From: Pyricularia pennisetigena
Taxonomy: Eukaryota; Ascomycota; Sordariomycetes; Magnaporthales; Pyriculariaceae
Length of the DNA stretch: 64,000 nucleotides
NCBI RefSeq assembly: GCF_004337985.1
Contig: NC_043744.1
Location: 6,447,688-6,511,687, forward strand
Direction: 5' to 3'
Shown in pieces: positions 21,828-33,825 of the stretch. The notes under the pieces are model-generated. The model was not told the origin of the DNA. It saw only the letters and a program-made list of their open reading frames with translations, and searched no databases. The position numbers and the translations under genes were made by a program. Numbering within the stretch: position 1 is the first letter of the stretch; the number at the start of each line of letters is the position of its first letter.

Positions 21828-22994
21828 ATGCGTTTTCTCAACTTAGCCGCGGTCCTCGCAGTCGCAGCCTCGGGTGCCCAGGCCCTGGCAGTTGCCCGCG
21901 ATGGCCTAGACAGCCGAGAGGTCCACATCAACTCCCGCCGCGATGCAGCCAATCTCAAGCTCATGGCTCGCACGAACGACGGAGAGGAGGCTTTCGGCCT
22001 CCCAACCCCCGTCCCGCCTGTACAGACGGGTGGCGGCTCGGCTGCACCGGCCAGTCGCAGGGAGAAGTTCCGCGCAACGATTGCTGATCACAAGCGAAAA
22101 TTGGCCACCAAGTGGCCCGACCAATACAACCGATGCAAATGTATCGCGGACAGCGTGGGCAAGGCTCTCGACCAGTGCAAGTGCGCCGCACAGGAATTTA
22201 TTGAAAAGCACTCGCAAAAGCCGAATGCCGCCGCCGCCGCCGCGGGCGACGCAGGTGCAAGCGCAGAACCGAAGCCCAAGTTATTGGACCAGTGCAAAAC
22301 CTACTTCAATCATTATGGCCAAGTTGCAAAGGACCAGGCGTGCAAGCTGAAGGATATGGCCCTCGAGAGACTCCCTGGGCGGCGCAAGCCCACCGAACAA
22401 GGTTCTTCTGTCATACACTCAACCCCCATTGTAAACACCCAGGCGACCCGCGTACAAAAGCGAGAGCCCTCCGATGGAACCAAGGCACCCGGGGAGGCCG
22501 TGAAGCCGATTCCAAGGACCAAAAACAGCTCAAACCTGGTCAAGTACTTTGAGGACGGATGCAATGCCGTCGCGCAAAAGCTGACACAGGGCGGGTGTGC
22601 CTTGGGTGCTACTGGCAACGCTCACTCATACCAGCGACTCCCGAAAGATGCCCCCCTCATGCCATCCAACAGCCCATCGGGCTCACCAGCCAACAGCCCA
22701 TCGGGCTCACCAGCCAACAGCCCACCGGGCTCACCAACCCACCGTTATCAGTCGCTGCCGCAGGAGGACCCTGACTCGCCGAGGAAGCATTCCAAGAGGT
22801 CCAACCATGGCGCTTACGCCGCCCAACCCGCCCAGTTGCCGGATCCTGCAAAGCGTCCCGGATATGACAGTGCCTCAAACGCTCACAAGAAAATGTTTCG
22901 AGATATGACGACCACTGCCAAGGGCCTCCTGCGCAAAATGTGGCCCAACAAGGCGCCGCACGGCCAGACGCAGCCGCCCCGATCTACAGCATGA
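21828..22994 (+). CDS. Secreted Lys/Pro-rich protein with Cys pairs, unknown function
   Basis: An intronless 388-aa protein. The chosen ATG at 21828 gives a classical signal peptide (MRFLNLAAVLAVAASGAQALA). An in-frame upstream ATG at 21744 would add 28 hydrophobic residues and is less likely. The mature part has paired cysteines in RCKC and QCKC (about residues 102-120), more around 150-170 and 245-257, and is Lys-rich. A 24-bp tandem repeat at 22665-22738 encodes three NSPSGSPA units. KR dipeptides after VQ and HS could be Kex2-type cleavage sites. No family was recognised. A secreted, repeat-containing, unannotated protein beside repeat blocks is an effector-like profile, but this is inference. 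Confidence 0.75.
   Translation: MRFLNLAAVLAVAASGAQALAVARDGLDSREVHINSRRDAANLKLMARTNDGEEAFGLPTPVPPVQTGGGSAAPASRREKFRATIADHKRKLATKWPDQYNRCKCIADSVGKALDQCKCAAQEFIEKHSQKPNAAAAAAGDAGASAEPKPKLLDQCKTYFNHYGQVAKDQACKLKDMALERLPGRRKPTEQGSSVIHSTPIVNTQATRVQKREPSDGTKAPGEAVKPIPRTKNSSNLVKYFEDGCNAVAQKLTQGGCALGATGNAHSYQRLPKDAPLMPSNSPSGSPANSPSGSPANSPPGSPTHRYQSLPQEDPDSPRKHSKRSNHGAYAAQPAQLPDPAKRPGYDSASNAHKKMFRDMTTTAKGLLRKMWPNKAPHGQTQPPRSTA
22665..22738 (+). repeat. 24-bp coding tandem repeat
   Basis: Three near-perfect copies of a unit based on AACAGCCCATCGGGCTCACC, encoding NSPSGSPA. The third copy has Pro for Ser. It lies within the secreted protein gene. Confidence 0.85.
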
Positions 22995-23379
22995 ATGCAG
23001 CTTCCAATTACGGCTTTGAATTAGACGATACGAACTCATATAGCTGCATATTCACTCTTGGGCGAGGGACGAATCGCAAGCCAGAAAATCCGAAGCAGCA
23101 TCTTTTTTTAAAAGATGGGACTCGATTGAGTTGGCCGCATTGGTTTAGAGGTTTAAACGCTATCTATTAATATATATGATTCACACTGTAACATGTTAAA
23201 TGCTTTTTTTCTTGGATTATAAACATTTGATTGACCAAGTCCTATTTATGCAGCTCAGAAGCCTCAGATGTTAACATTGCATGCAGTATCACTCGGGTGA
23301 TTCGTATAAACAAGTTTCCAAACCCCACAGACACACACGCACACACACACAGCTAATCTACCCCATTCATCAGAACAAG
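22995..23379. other. Convergent intergenic spacer
   Basis: The 385-bp 3' flank is shared by two converging genes. It contains a short CA repeat at about 23330-23351. No gene is seen. Confidence 0.5.
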
Positions 23380-24429
23380 CTAATAAACGTATGTAAAATT
23401 GGGATTCTCTCCATCAGTCAGATCCGTAAAAGCCGTCTGATCCTCCCCGGCCAGCAACCCGCCACCCTCGGCCCTCAGCCTCTCCCTCTGGCGCTCCTTC
23501 TTCTTGTTCTCCCAGATGAAGGCGTAGCGAAACACAAAAAACAGAGCCAGCTCGGCGCAGTTGGCCACCAGCAGGCTGCCGATGCCGAGCGGGTACTTGG
23601 GTGCCTGGTCGGAGCGGTAGAAGAAGGGGCCGGCGATGTTGCCAACGCAGGCGCCAAACCAGATCATGCCCGACACGATCATCTTCTTGGATTGCCCGCC
23701 CGTGTTTGAGGTGATGAGGGACAGGGATATGACAAACGAGGCTTGGTAGGAGCCGGTGAGGTAACTGGTATTTTTTTTTTTTTTTTTTTTTTCGGTGTGG
23801 GTAGTAGTAGTTAGCTGAGAACCATTTCTTCCGAGACCTGGGACACAAGACGACACAACTCACAAGCACACCAAACGCCCAACATAGGCATCAGCAGGCG
23901 CTAGCAGGAACCCAAGCGCGCCTGCAATGGTCGGGACCATGAACAAGGCACAGACCAGAGTGCGGCAGTTGTTGGGCATGAACCTGTTGGCCAAGGCACC
24001 CAGCCCGATCCAAACGACCACCAGCACGCCCTGCGGGATGCCCAAGAGCGCCGTCTGGAACGTGTCGAAGCCCAGCCCCTGGATGACCAGCGTCGAGAAG
24101 TTGGATATGCCGCCGTTTGGTATGTTTGCCAGGAACCCGAGCAGCGTGAACAGCCAAGTCTTGTAGTCGAGGTACGCCTCGCGGATCTGGGCCCAGTTGA
24201 TGCGGCGCTGCTCGATGCCCGTCTGATTGCGCCGCATGCGCGCGATCATGAGGAGCTTCTCGTCGTGGCTGAAGCCCCATATTGTGCGCGGGGAGTTGGG
24301 CAGCAGGAACAGGAGCACCACGGCCCAGGCGGAGCAAAATGCTCCGACCACGATGAACTCGTACCGCCACGACGAGAGGGAGCCTTTGATGTGGCCGATG
24401 CCGTAGCCTTTTGAGAAATAGTTTTTAGG

Positions 24430-24487
<58 letters not shown>

Positions 24488-25285
24488 GGCTGTAAGTATG
24501 GAGAATTATGGGTAAAATAGAAAAAAAAAAAAAAAAGATTCGGACAAACCGATCAGTCCCCCACCCGCAACACCAATCCCATTCCACGCATACCACGCCG
24601 AAATTCGGCTAGGCTGCTCGGCGCGGGTGTAAAACATGGACGTGATCAACATAAAGGCCGGGTCGGCGATGGCCTCGAATGCGCCCGACAGAATTCGCAA
24701 AGCCAATAGCCCCGCGAAATTGAAGGCCGCCGCCTGAGCCATGAGAAGAGCCCCCCACATGAAGATGTTAAAGGCAAGGTAGTAGGCCGGCGGGCTTCGC
24801 TGCATGATGAGGTTGGACGGGATGGCCCAGATCAGCCAGCCAAAGTAGAAGCTCGAGGACAACCAGGCGTACTCCTCCCCTTTGAGTCCGAGGCCCTCCT
24901 TCAGGCCAAAGATTGCAGCGTACGAAAGGGTCGTCTTGTCGACGTACTTTTTTTCCATGAGAGGTTGGTTAGTCTTGGTAGGCAAGCCAAAATCTTCTAG
25001 AATGCCGGCTTTGTTTCATACGTAGAAAAAGTAGCAGACGCCCAGCAGCGGCAGAATGTGCATGTCCAGCTTTCGCACAAGGCGCTTTTCGTCTGCCTGG
25101 TCGATAGACTCGTCGTTGGGATACCGCATCAGTGCTTGCATGTAGATCTCTGGATGCGCCTGGTTGACAAGTTGGGGCGGAAGCTGCGCCTTGAGATTGT
25201 CGCCGTCATTCTCGGCATGCTGGGCTGTATCGGCCTTTGCAACGTCCTCTGGGGAAGAGGGCACTGGTGGTATTTGGTCTGTCAT
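23380..25285 (-). CDS. MFS transporter, allantoate permease (Dal5-like) family
   Basis: Four exons on the minus strand: 25285-25022, 24946-24550, 24407-23864 and 23764-23380, joined in frame to 529 aa. All introns are GT-AG. The protein has the anion:cation symporter layout: a soluble N-terminus, LDMHILPLLGVCYFFYYVDKTTLSYA (TM1), ISAWYAWNGIGVAGGGLIG, a long central loop with WGFSHDEKLLMIARMRRNQTG, then QGLGFDTFQTALLGIPQGV and YLTGSYQASFVISL. The C-terminal tail is charged (ENKKKERQRERLRAEGGG). It should carry an organic anion such as allantoate, ureidosuccinate or a vitamin across the plasma membrane; the substrate is not predictable. An in-frame ATG nine codons upstream is an alternative start. 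Intron 2 contains a long (TG)n tract and intron 3 a poly(T) run. Confidence 0.88.
24433..24484. repeat. (TG)n microsatellite in MFS transporter intron 2
   Basis: About 26 uninterrupted GT units on the plus strand lie entirely within the 142-bp intron 24408-24549, next to an A16 run. Confidence 0.95.
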
Positions 25286-26465
25286 GTATTTTCTTTTCTG
25301 CACCGACATCAATGTGTTGTGCAAGCTGAATCTTGTTGTGGCATTTGATGGATTTGTGATCTTTTTTTTTTTTTTTCTGGTTTTAAATGAAAGCGGCTGA
25401 CAGCTATGGTCGTAATGTGACATGACTGGTGCTGTAAAATGGAGTCGGTTCCGTTATCGCCCAAGACCACGGATCTCTCAACAAGGGGTTGATAGGCTAG
25501 GCAGATAAATTGCTTCCCCACGGGGAATCAAGGTGAGGAGATCATGGGTCCGACCCACCGATTGTCGGCATTAAATAGGCAAAATCGGGCAGTGCTCCGG
25601 CCGGAAAGCCGCACCAACTAGACACCCCTCGACACAAGGAACTTTGATCGATTATTTCCTCTTTAAATCCTATGTATGGCATCGGTTACGGCACAAAGTT
25701 CTGGGTATGTCGTCCAAGTAGGCATTTAATTGGGCCTGCCTCAGTAGTACCTTGCATGTTCATATTTCGTATTGTTCGTTATTATGTGGTAGCACAAAGG
25801 CACAAATGATGTGCACACATCTGTTCGGAGATTATCCCGACAGGGCTATGGACGTCTTGTGTCCTGAACAACTCACGTGATATTGACAATTAATTTCAAG
25901 TACCCACCTACCTACCTACCGACCTACTTACCTGTTCGTATTTAGACAATAAATTAACGTGTCTGTCATTCTTCCACATGTTAGCATGTCGGGGACATTC
26001 AAGTTCTCCCACCTAATTTGCCACCGTCATGCTACAGTTGGCTAACTGTTCCTGAGTTTTACTAACAACTTGTTGGTTGTTGCGAGGTGATGAAAATATA
26101 ATGAAGCGGTAACAACAACTCCCAACTATAAATGGTTGCCAGGCAAGGGATCATGTACCCAATAGAAGTATCAATATAGATGCAGGCAAAGCACTATCAG
26201 ATGCACATCAAAACTCAAAAATTGGAAAGCAGAATATGAACCTTGCCCCGTATTGGGAATCGCCTCACGGCCAAACCAAGAGCATTTCAAAGTAGCAGGT
26301 TCCCTCAATGTGGAAGCAATCCCAGACTTGATATTCAGCAAACAGGATTTCAAGCAGCGGAAGCCAGCGGCAGGCTCGTATCACCTATCAGTACATACCT
26401 GCACCTAGCTGTCGGGCTAGAATCCTATGCATTACGTATCATGCATCAAGATAACTCTAATTGTG

Positions 26466-26500
<35 letters not shown>

Positions 26501-26712
26501 ATCAACAACATACTGTTCGGGCAACCGCAACCTTGACGGCATGCTCCAACATTTTAAATACCGGGAGGTTTTTCTCTTCCACATTTTTTCTCTTTCAGAT
26601 TTCTTTCCTTCCTTTCCATCCTTTTCTCTTCTGACACCTTCAGCACATTGTCATTCGACTTGCCAGCTAAAGCAGGTTTTTAGTGATTCAGAAACAGTCG
26701 ACAAGACTCGAA
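25286..26712. other. Intergenic region with poly(A) and CCTA repeats
   Basis: This holds the divergent upstream regions of the MFS transporter and the Pro-rich protein. There is a degenerate (CCTA)n stretch at about 25907-25933 and an A33 run at 26466-26498. A pyrimidine-rich stretch (26560-26640) precedes the downstream gene. No gene is seen. Confidence 0.5.
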
Positions 26713-29030
26713 ATGAAAGGTTTTTGGAGAGTAGTTTTGGCTGCCGGCCTCGCCTTTGGCCTGCCGCAACCACCCCTACCCACTGCTGGTACCGGATTCA
26801 TCGGAACATACCAGTGTGCCCAGGACAACTGCCTCCGTGCCGTGCTTGCAACCAACGTCAACCCCAGGGAGCAGGCTAGACGAAAGAGGGAATGTAGCGC
26901 GCTACTCAAGACTACTGTGCTTGGCACTCCAACGTCGTGAGTAAAGATGGAAAGATACTGACCAATCAACAAACACATCAGGCATATGCTCCCCTTGGCT
27001 AACAAACTGTGCTCTCGGTACTCCCATCAAAGAGTTGTCACTCAAACATGCCGAGCTACGACTTACACCGAGACTGTCCAAGTCACCGTCTACCAGCCCA
27101 CGGCAACCAGTGTCAGGCTTGAGGATGCCACCACTGCTAGAAGCAACTCTTCTCAGATTGTGTGGCATAATACTTTGTCCGCCTTGGAAATGGCAACCCT
27201 GACCAAGCCCACCCCTGCACTGACGACAAATGTCCAATACAAGCGCGACGCGGATGCGTACTGCTCACGGTGCCTAGAAGAAAACCAGCGAGCACGTAGC
27301 AGCGGCCATCTCGACAAGCGTCAGCTCTTGCCCGGTTGCACGTTCTGCTCTACACAGTCGACTTTTATAGTGACGCAGACAAGCACACAGACAATCACTC
27401 AGAGCGCACCAGGGCCGAGCGTGACGGTCATTCCGCCCTCAAGCACGGCACAGAGCACTGGGGTAAGCTGGCTTTTGGTTCACAGTTTCAGTAGACATGC
27501 TGATATTCTAACTACGAGAACTTACATCAGATCCCTTCTGTCACCATTACAACAACATTTACCACCACTCAGTCGGACCTGACAGAAACACACACTAGCA
27601 CCGTGGTGCCTCCATCACCGGATGTGCCTATTCCGGCGCCTTCAATCCCGGCCCCACTGCCTACGGCTCCAATCCCGACACCGTCGGCCCCGAACCAGGT
27701 GCCCACGATCGTCCCGGTGCCCACTGAGCCGATCCCTATTCCAACCTTGCCTACTCCAGTGCCCCCGTCGATCCCAGCACCTACAATTCCCGGTCTGGTC
27801 CCGGTACCGACTTTACCCATTCCAATACCATCAATTCCTATCCCGGTCCCGACTCTGCCAATCCCGACTGTTCCTGTCCCCATACCTAACATCCCAATTC
27901 CACTACCCACTATACCGGTTCCGATACCAACACTTCCCATCCCATTGCCGACTATACCAATACCGACAATCCCAATCCCTATTCCTACTATTCCTACCAT
28001 TCCAATTCCAAAAATCCCAATCCCCATCCCTAGTATTCCACTGCCTTCAATCCCAATCCCTATCCCTACTATCCCTACTATTCCACTGCCTTCAATCCCA
28101 ATCCCCATCCCTAGTATTCCAGTGCCAACGATACCGATTCCCATTCCCACTATTCCAATTCCCATTCCCACTATTCCAGTACCAACTGTACCAATTCCAA
28201 TACCGACAATCCCAATCCCCATCCCTAGTATTCCAGTCCCAACAATCCCTGTGCCAATTCCTACTATCCCGGTGCCAACGATACCAATCCCAATCCCATT
28301 GCCGACGGTACCTATACCGACAATCCCAATTCCCATCCCTACCATCCCAGTGCCGACAATCCCAGTTCCTGTCCCTACCACATCTACACCCATTATACCG
28401 ATACCAACCCAAACTAGCAGTGAGACATCCACAGTACACGAGACAACAACCCAAACTGTGATTCCAGGTAAGTTTTGTTCCTAGTGCCCGCTGGTTCTTC
28501 GTGCACATCAATAACTTGGATTTGAGAAACAAAACTGACTTGCCACGCTACAAGGCCCTTCGGACTCCCCGACAACCCCTATTCCCAGCTCTCCGACCGT
28601 TACTCGGACCGTAACGGCTACACAGACGAGCAGCACTCAGACTCCTCCAGTTCCGACCATCACTCCGCCAGTGCCGACAATCACTCCACCGGCGCCGACA
28701 CCGCAGCCTCCCCCGCCCCCTCCGACCAACACGCCGACACCGCAGCCCACGCCGCCGCCAACCGACGAGGGCAACGAGTTCGCCCTGCTGGCGATCCCAG
28801 GCTACGCGACTGGGCTCTGCGCCAAACCCGAGGACTACGTGTCGGCGTGCGAGTGCTACGGCGTGCGGCCGCAGGTGTCGACCAGGCCGCCGGTGCAGGC
28901 TGTAAGCACCCACTGGGTATACAACACCGTTACCACCACCGCCACCGTCACGATGCCGGGGACGCCCTGTCGGCGAAAGAGGGAGGTTTGCGCCCCCTTT
29001 GCTACTGAGGCGGTTGCGTCGTTGAAATGA
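26713..29030 (+). CDS. Secreted protein with a very long Pro-Ile repeat domain
   Basis: Four exons (26713-26936, 26982-27462, 27531-28467, 28555-29030) with GT-AG introns join in frame to 705 aa. A signal peptide (MKGFWRVVLAAGLAFG) is followed by a Cys module YQCAQDNCLRAVLATN...ECSALL of the type common in fungal surface proteins, then Thr-rich sequence. Roughly 27603-28420 encodes about 270 residues built almost only from IP, VP, TIP and LP units (for example IPIPTIPVPTIP). A Thr/Pro-rich stretch and a C-terminal Cys module IPGYATGLCAKPEDYVSACECYG complete it. The repeat should form an extended polyproline-type rod with heavy O-glycosylation sites. There is no GPI signal at the C-terminus. 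It is probably a cell-wall or extracellular matrix protein; its role is unknown. Confidence 0.8.
27603..28420 (+). repeat. Imperfect coding repeat, Pro-Ile units
   Basis: Hexamer- to octadecamer-based minisatellite, units such as CCAATCCCGACA and ATTCCTACTATCCC, encoding x-Pro dipeptides. Reading it on the opposite strand gives an equally long Gly-rich open frame, which is an artefact of the repeat. Confidence 0.85.
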
Positions 29031-29676
29031 TGCAGAGGGACAGTGAAAGGGAGGAGCACTGACGGAGAAAACAAAAGAGGATAATCACTAAGGAGATTGA
29101 ACGGAAAGGTCAATCCACTGGTCATCATCATCATCCCGAAGGCGGATCGTGTCTTGGGAATGTTCCGGATCTTCGTTTTGCGACGTTTGCTCAACCATCT
29201 CCCGGGGACTAGTTTAAACTAAAAAGTTTTAGTTGTCCGCACGCCCCTTAATTTTTGCTCTTCGCATTAGGGCAGAAAGAAAGAATCTACTTCCGACTTG
29301 CACATCGATCGTTGTCATGTACGACGCCACTCCATGCTTTGGAAATGTTTTAATTGGTGGCCTGTAAGGCTGATTCACATCAAAAGAGTAAGCTGCGTTC
29401 ATTTGTTTTCACGGGAGGGCGGCTCATGCTCCCCAGACACGCTGCATCATGTGGCTTGAAGTGGGCCCCGCTGGCAAAATGGAGAAGCTTGATGAGGCTG
29501 CAGACTCGCTTTGTTTGGCACCCCCCCTTGGACCACCAGCTTTTGCTGCAGCCGATGGATGAAAAAAGCACCTTTTCTCTTCTGGACTTTAGGTGCTTCG
29601 TCCGCGTCAACGTGACCACGGGATGACGCCCCCTTGACATCATTGGTCGGGCCCGTCGACCGAAAACCAACATTAC

Positions 29677-29707
<31 letters not shown>

Positions 29708-31695
29708 CCGGGCAACAGCGTAAGCATAAGGCACAGCATTGTACAGTACGTGATAGCAGAACTTAAATCAGGAAGCTGTCGTTGTGATAACACTGAGCAA
29801 AACACATGTGTGCTCATAAAAAGAAAATCTAAAAATATTGTGATTTAGTCTAATGTTAAAAATCAGCTCACAATTTCCGCCGGTTTGCTGCCCTAGTTGC
29901 CGAAATGTTGCTGGACTGGCGTGCCTTCCTACTGCGACCGAGCCGGATGAATTACCGGATCGTTTCAGCTGGCACTTTAGCGGGAACACGATTTTAATTC
30001 GTGCTGCGAGGCCCTTCGACTTTGACGCTGGACATAATTTTTTTTTTGTGGAATCGCAATTGGCCCAAGAACAAAAAGGGATTCGGCGGCCCTGGCACTC
30101 TTGGCCTAATCGGTGTTCCTGGCCTAAGCCGCCCTGCATGCACAAGCAGTGCGAATTTGAAAGAAAAATGCGGCTTTGGGACCGAACGGAAGCGGGGTGA
30201 CGTGGTGGTGGGGCTGGCGACTGTTTGTTTATTGCTTGTGCTTTTATGCCTTTGAGGAATCTACCCGTCCTGCATTTGCTGCAAATTCAAGATTGTATTT
30301 ACAATGATCATATTAGAGCAAGTCACTCTTCACTAATATACCACCTTGGGATGACATTTTACCAACGAGAGAACTAAAAGTCCCCAAATGAAGGCGACAA
30401 CGGACGGTGGCTTGGCAAAACTTAGCCATCACGTGGACGCCAAAGCCCGTCCCTCACCTGGGCAGCCAGCAGGGATGGTCCTTGGTCAAGTAAAGGGTTG
30501 ATCCGCTGACAAACAGTTCGAGTTCGGACGATGGCATCCATGGGATTTACATGTACCTCGCAGGTAATTAGGGTACGGACAAAAAACGGCGTGCACGGGT
30601 GAGATGCATGAATGAATGCACAGACATAGTGGCGTCTGCATTTCCACTGAAGAAAAAGTAATAAAAACAATGTCTAGAGACATGGATGACTACGATAGAA
30701 AGCGACAGTCATCGACCAACAAGATCGAATTTGAAGCTGGAACCAAAAGGAATGAATTGACAAAGATGCCATACAAACCAATTCGTGTTAGAGGACGCTT
30801 GAGAAAAAAATGTTACAGGGGTTTAACACAATACGGGGAGCGCGGTTAAAGTGGCTCCAGTTAGAAAGAGATGGAGGGAAAGAGAGGGCACAGGAAGCTA
30901 GTTGGTAGGCTTGGCTCTGCAATACCCGGCCGGACCCAAGTGGATTCCCCCACTGCTCACAAATCTCGTGCCTGTTCGTACTTGGTACTTGGTGCCGTGC
31001 TGTGCCCATCAAATCTCTCCAGCCCAGGGGGTCGCCCTCATTTCGATCCCTGAACGCTTCCTTTTCACGACCCCAGACCCAGACCCAGACAGACCCTTTT
31101 TCTCCTTTGTTCCTTTTACTAATCTTTTTGTTTTCCCACGTCTAACCAAAATACACGATTGGATTGACGTCCGAATGATTAGGAAAGAAAAGTAGCATCT
31201 TGTTTTCATTGTTGCTTGATTATCATCCTCCCGCTCATCCCTTTTATTTTATTTCTTTATTATTCTGAGCTGCATTCTTGTGTTTGTTGCTTCTGTGTTT
31301 TGCGTCACCGTTCAGTGGACACTTTCGGGTCGCGACATCCTCTCGTTAATACAACATACACAAGCCACCTCTCGCCGACGATAATCTGCAGCATTCCGTT
31401 CGATTCCTTTTCGACTGTTTGCCGCTCAGTCAGTCCACGAGGCATTACCAATCAGCAGGCGAAACCCTTTTGCCCGGTATTGTCGATCAAATCAACATCA
31501 ATATTCAATCGTTTCGAAATCCGAGTACGACCAGGAGACCCACGATCCCTCCCATTCAACCATTTGAAACAAATTGGGCGATCTACCTGTCGCGCTAGGT
31601 CGCCCACAGCAACAAACGGACTCGACACCACCCACCGCAGACGTCGGGGCGCGAACGACAGACCATTCTCGACGACCACCCAACAGACAATCACG
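29031..31695. other. Long intergenic region, no gene seen
   Basis: About 2.7 kb between the Pro-rich protein and the Csi2-like gene. It contains poly(A) at 29677-29706 and several open frames below 130 codons without motifs. From about 31040 it becomes pyrimidine-rich and likely serves as promoter and long 5' leader of the gene at 31696. Confidence 0.5.
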
Positions 31696-32799
31696 ATGAG
31701 GTCGACACGGTTATTAGGGGCCGTTTTGCTGATGCTTGGCACGGCGGCAGCCCAGGCTCAGCCGACACCCACTGACGCTGCGACCACGACGTCCCAGCCG
31801 TCACAATCGCCTTCACAGACATCGACGACGAGTAGCAGAGGCAGCAGCCAAACTATGTCCCTGCCGCCCATCACCAGCGCAAGTATAGCACCAGGTGCGA
31901 CGGGACTTCCGACCCTATCAAGGACCACGGACGCCGTTCCGACATATCCACCTCCGGCCGTGCCACCGACCTCGCAAGCGCCCTTCATGCAGCGCTCCAA
32001 TCTGCCCCAAGGCACCGTTTTCATTGCCGTCGGAGCCATCCTGGGCGCATTCGGGCTGACGGTCCTCATGTGGCGCGCCGTCATAGCCTGCCTGCTTCAC
32101 CGCGACGTCGAGCGAGCCGCCGCCGCCCAGCACATGGCCACCACCAACAAGGCTGCGGCCTTCCCTGCGCCGCCACCGCCCTTTTACAAGTCGTACAACG
32201 ACAGCGGCTCGAACCCGAACCTCTTGTCCAGCAACACCGGTCTCAATAGTGCCGGCCCCGGCCCCGGCGCTCCCGGCCAGTTTTCCTCGGCGTCGCTGGG
32301 CAGGGGCGTCCGCCGCACGAACCGCGGGCCCACGCCCTCTGCTACGCCATCTGCTTCGAACCTCTTCTTCTCTCCGACGGCGGCGCCTGGTCAGGCCGGC
32401 AGTGGGAGCAACCGGGACAGCCGATTCCTTCCCTCGGGCTTCTACGCCGCGGGTGCGGGACAGTCGTCGCCTGGCGGGCCGCGCCACGAGCACAACATCT
32501 CGCTCTCCAACTTGCGGCCGGATAGCCGCGGGCACGCGCGCGCCGTTACACCGCCCGACGACTCGCCTCAGTTTGGACCATCGGGAAGCCCCTCGCACAT
32601 GCCGCAGCCGCACCATCACCACCACCAGCAGAGGAACGTCAGTACTAGTACCATCAACCTCAACAACCCGGCTCAGGGGCGCACGCCAAGTGCTTACCTC
32701 GAGGACATGCTCGACGACCCAAATTCGCAGTTGCACTACCTCCCCGGTGGCGCCAGGGCATCGGGGCAGAACCAGCCGCTTAACGGTGGGAGGGCTTAA
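31696..32799 (+). CDS. Csi2-like single-pass membrane protein
   Basis: An intronless 367-aa protein. The start is the ATG at 31696, because it begins a signal peptide (MRSTRLLGAVLLMLGTAAAQAQ). The frame is open far upstream but that part is Ser/Arg-rich leader sequence. A Ser/Thr/Gln-rich outer segment follows, then TYPPPAVPPTSQAPFMQRSN, then one transmembrane helix LPQGTVFIAVGAILGAFGLTVLMW (about residues 103-126), then a Gly/Pro/Ser-rich cytoplasmic tail with a His run. The pre-membrane and membrane block resembles the fungal Csi2 family, linked in yeast to chitin synthase 3 function and the bud neck. The family call is from memory of that pattern, so it is moderate. Confidence 0.7.
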   Translation: MRSTRLLGAVLLMLGTAAAQAQPTPTDAATTTSQPSQSPSQTSTTSSRGSSQTMSLPPITSASIAPGATGLPTLSRTTDAVPTYPPPAVPPTSQAPFMQRSNLPQGTVFIAVGAILGAFGLTVLMWRAVIACLLHRDVERAAAAQHMATTNKAAAFPAPPPPFYKSYNDSGSNPNLLSSNTGLNSAGPGPGAPGQFSSASLGRGVRRTNRGPTPSATPSASNLFFSPTAAPGQAGSGSNRDSRFLPSGFYAAGAGQSSPGGPRHEHNISLSNLRPDSRGHARAVTPPDDSPQFGPSGSPSHMPQPHHHHHQQRNVSTSTINLNNPAQGRTPSAYLEDMLDDPNSQLHYLPGGARASGQNQPLNGGRA

Positions 32800-33825
32800 G
32801 CCTGATTTGCTTGGTTGATTCCGACTGTTCTAATATTGTTGTCTGTTTCTCGTCATGATCTCGGTTTATCCGGGGGCTGATTTCTCCTGGCCTTTCCCCT
32901 CCATAGTTTCTTTTATTAATCATATTCACGATTATATTCGAAAGATATTCGCATGGGTATACCACTTGGCCAATGCTCGTTCGGAATGTTTTGGGCGGTT
33001 TGATACCGACTGGAAAGCATTTGTTGAACATGGAGGGTCGTTGGATTTTATGCGTCTGATCCACGATCTGCCAAGCTTTAAATCGAGGATCCATCCTGCT
33101 CGTCTTCCTTTTCTCTCAGGCTTCTAGAAATAAGGTTCTGATCTCTACCAAATCATACCTGTCATTCCATTATTCATGAGACGAATTCCTTTGGAGGTCT
33201 TGTGTTTTCTCTATTGGTTACGGTAGGGCGCTCTGTATTTCGTCTCATCAATTCAGGTCAAGGAGATTCAGAACTCTCCTGTTTTGTTCCCCTGTCGGTT
33301 TTTAATCTGACTCTTAGTCTTGGTTACCTCTTTGGTACCTGCTCTTTGCTACCTGCTTACGGAATGTACAAGGGCTTTACTTTTAGTACAAAAAATCACG
33401 GCTGTTGAAAATACTGAGTTGTTATTAGAAGGAAATTAAATCGAAAATACCACGCTAATCAGTAGCCTGGTAGAATGGGCGCGTATTGGTCATGATCATC
33501 TTGTAATGTTGCACAGACCTGGGGAATTAATGTCCCAAGAGCCTGGCTGGTACAACACCACGTACAGAGTCCCCCGGGGTCAACCACGCTGCATGCATGC
33601 GCTTTGTAGGAGCGAGAGATATTCACGGGACAGGAAGAGGAGCGCGGCTATGGGGGGTATTTTTGAGGCGGTTTGTACTACGGGCCAAGTGGGATCAGTT
33701 CAAGTTATGGGGATGGCATCAGCGGTTCCTTCATCCTATAAAAATTACTTTTGTCACAAAAGGTTTCCCATAGATAAACACACATGTATATATAGTTTAA
33801 AAACATCCCGCCAGCCAACAGTCGC
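32800..33825. other. Convergent intergenic region
   Basis: 3' flanks of the Csi2-like and acyl-CoA dehydrogenase genes. Small open frames without motifs; no RNA gene or repeat recognised. Confidence 0.5.

Noticed and set aside
27569..28432. 287-codon Gly-rich open frame on the minus strand
   Set aside because: It is the reverse reading of the Pro-Ile coding repeat; the plus-strand gene has a signal peptide, Cys modules and in-frame introns.
31918..32736. 272-codon minus-strand open frame
   Set aside because: Shadow of the Csi2-like gene; very Arg/Val-rich and without motifs.
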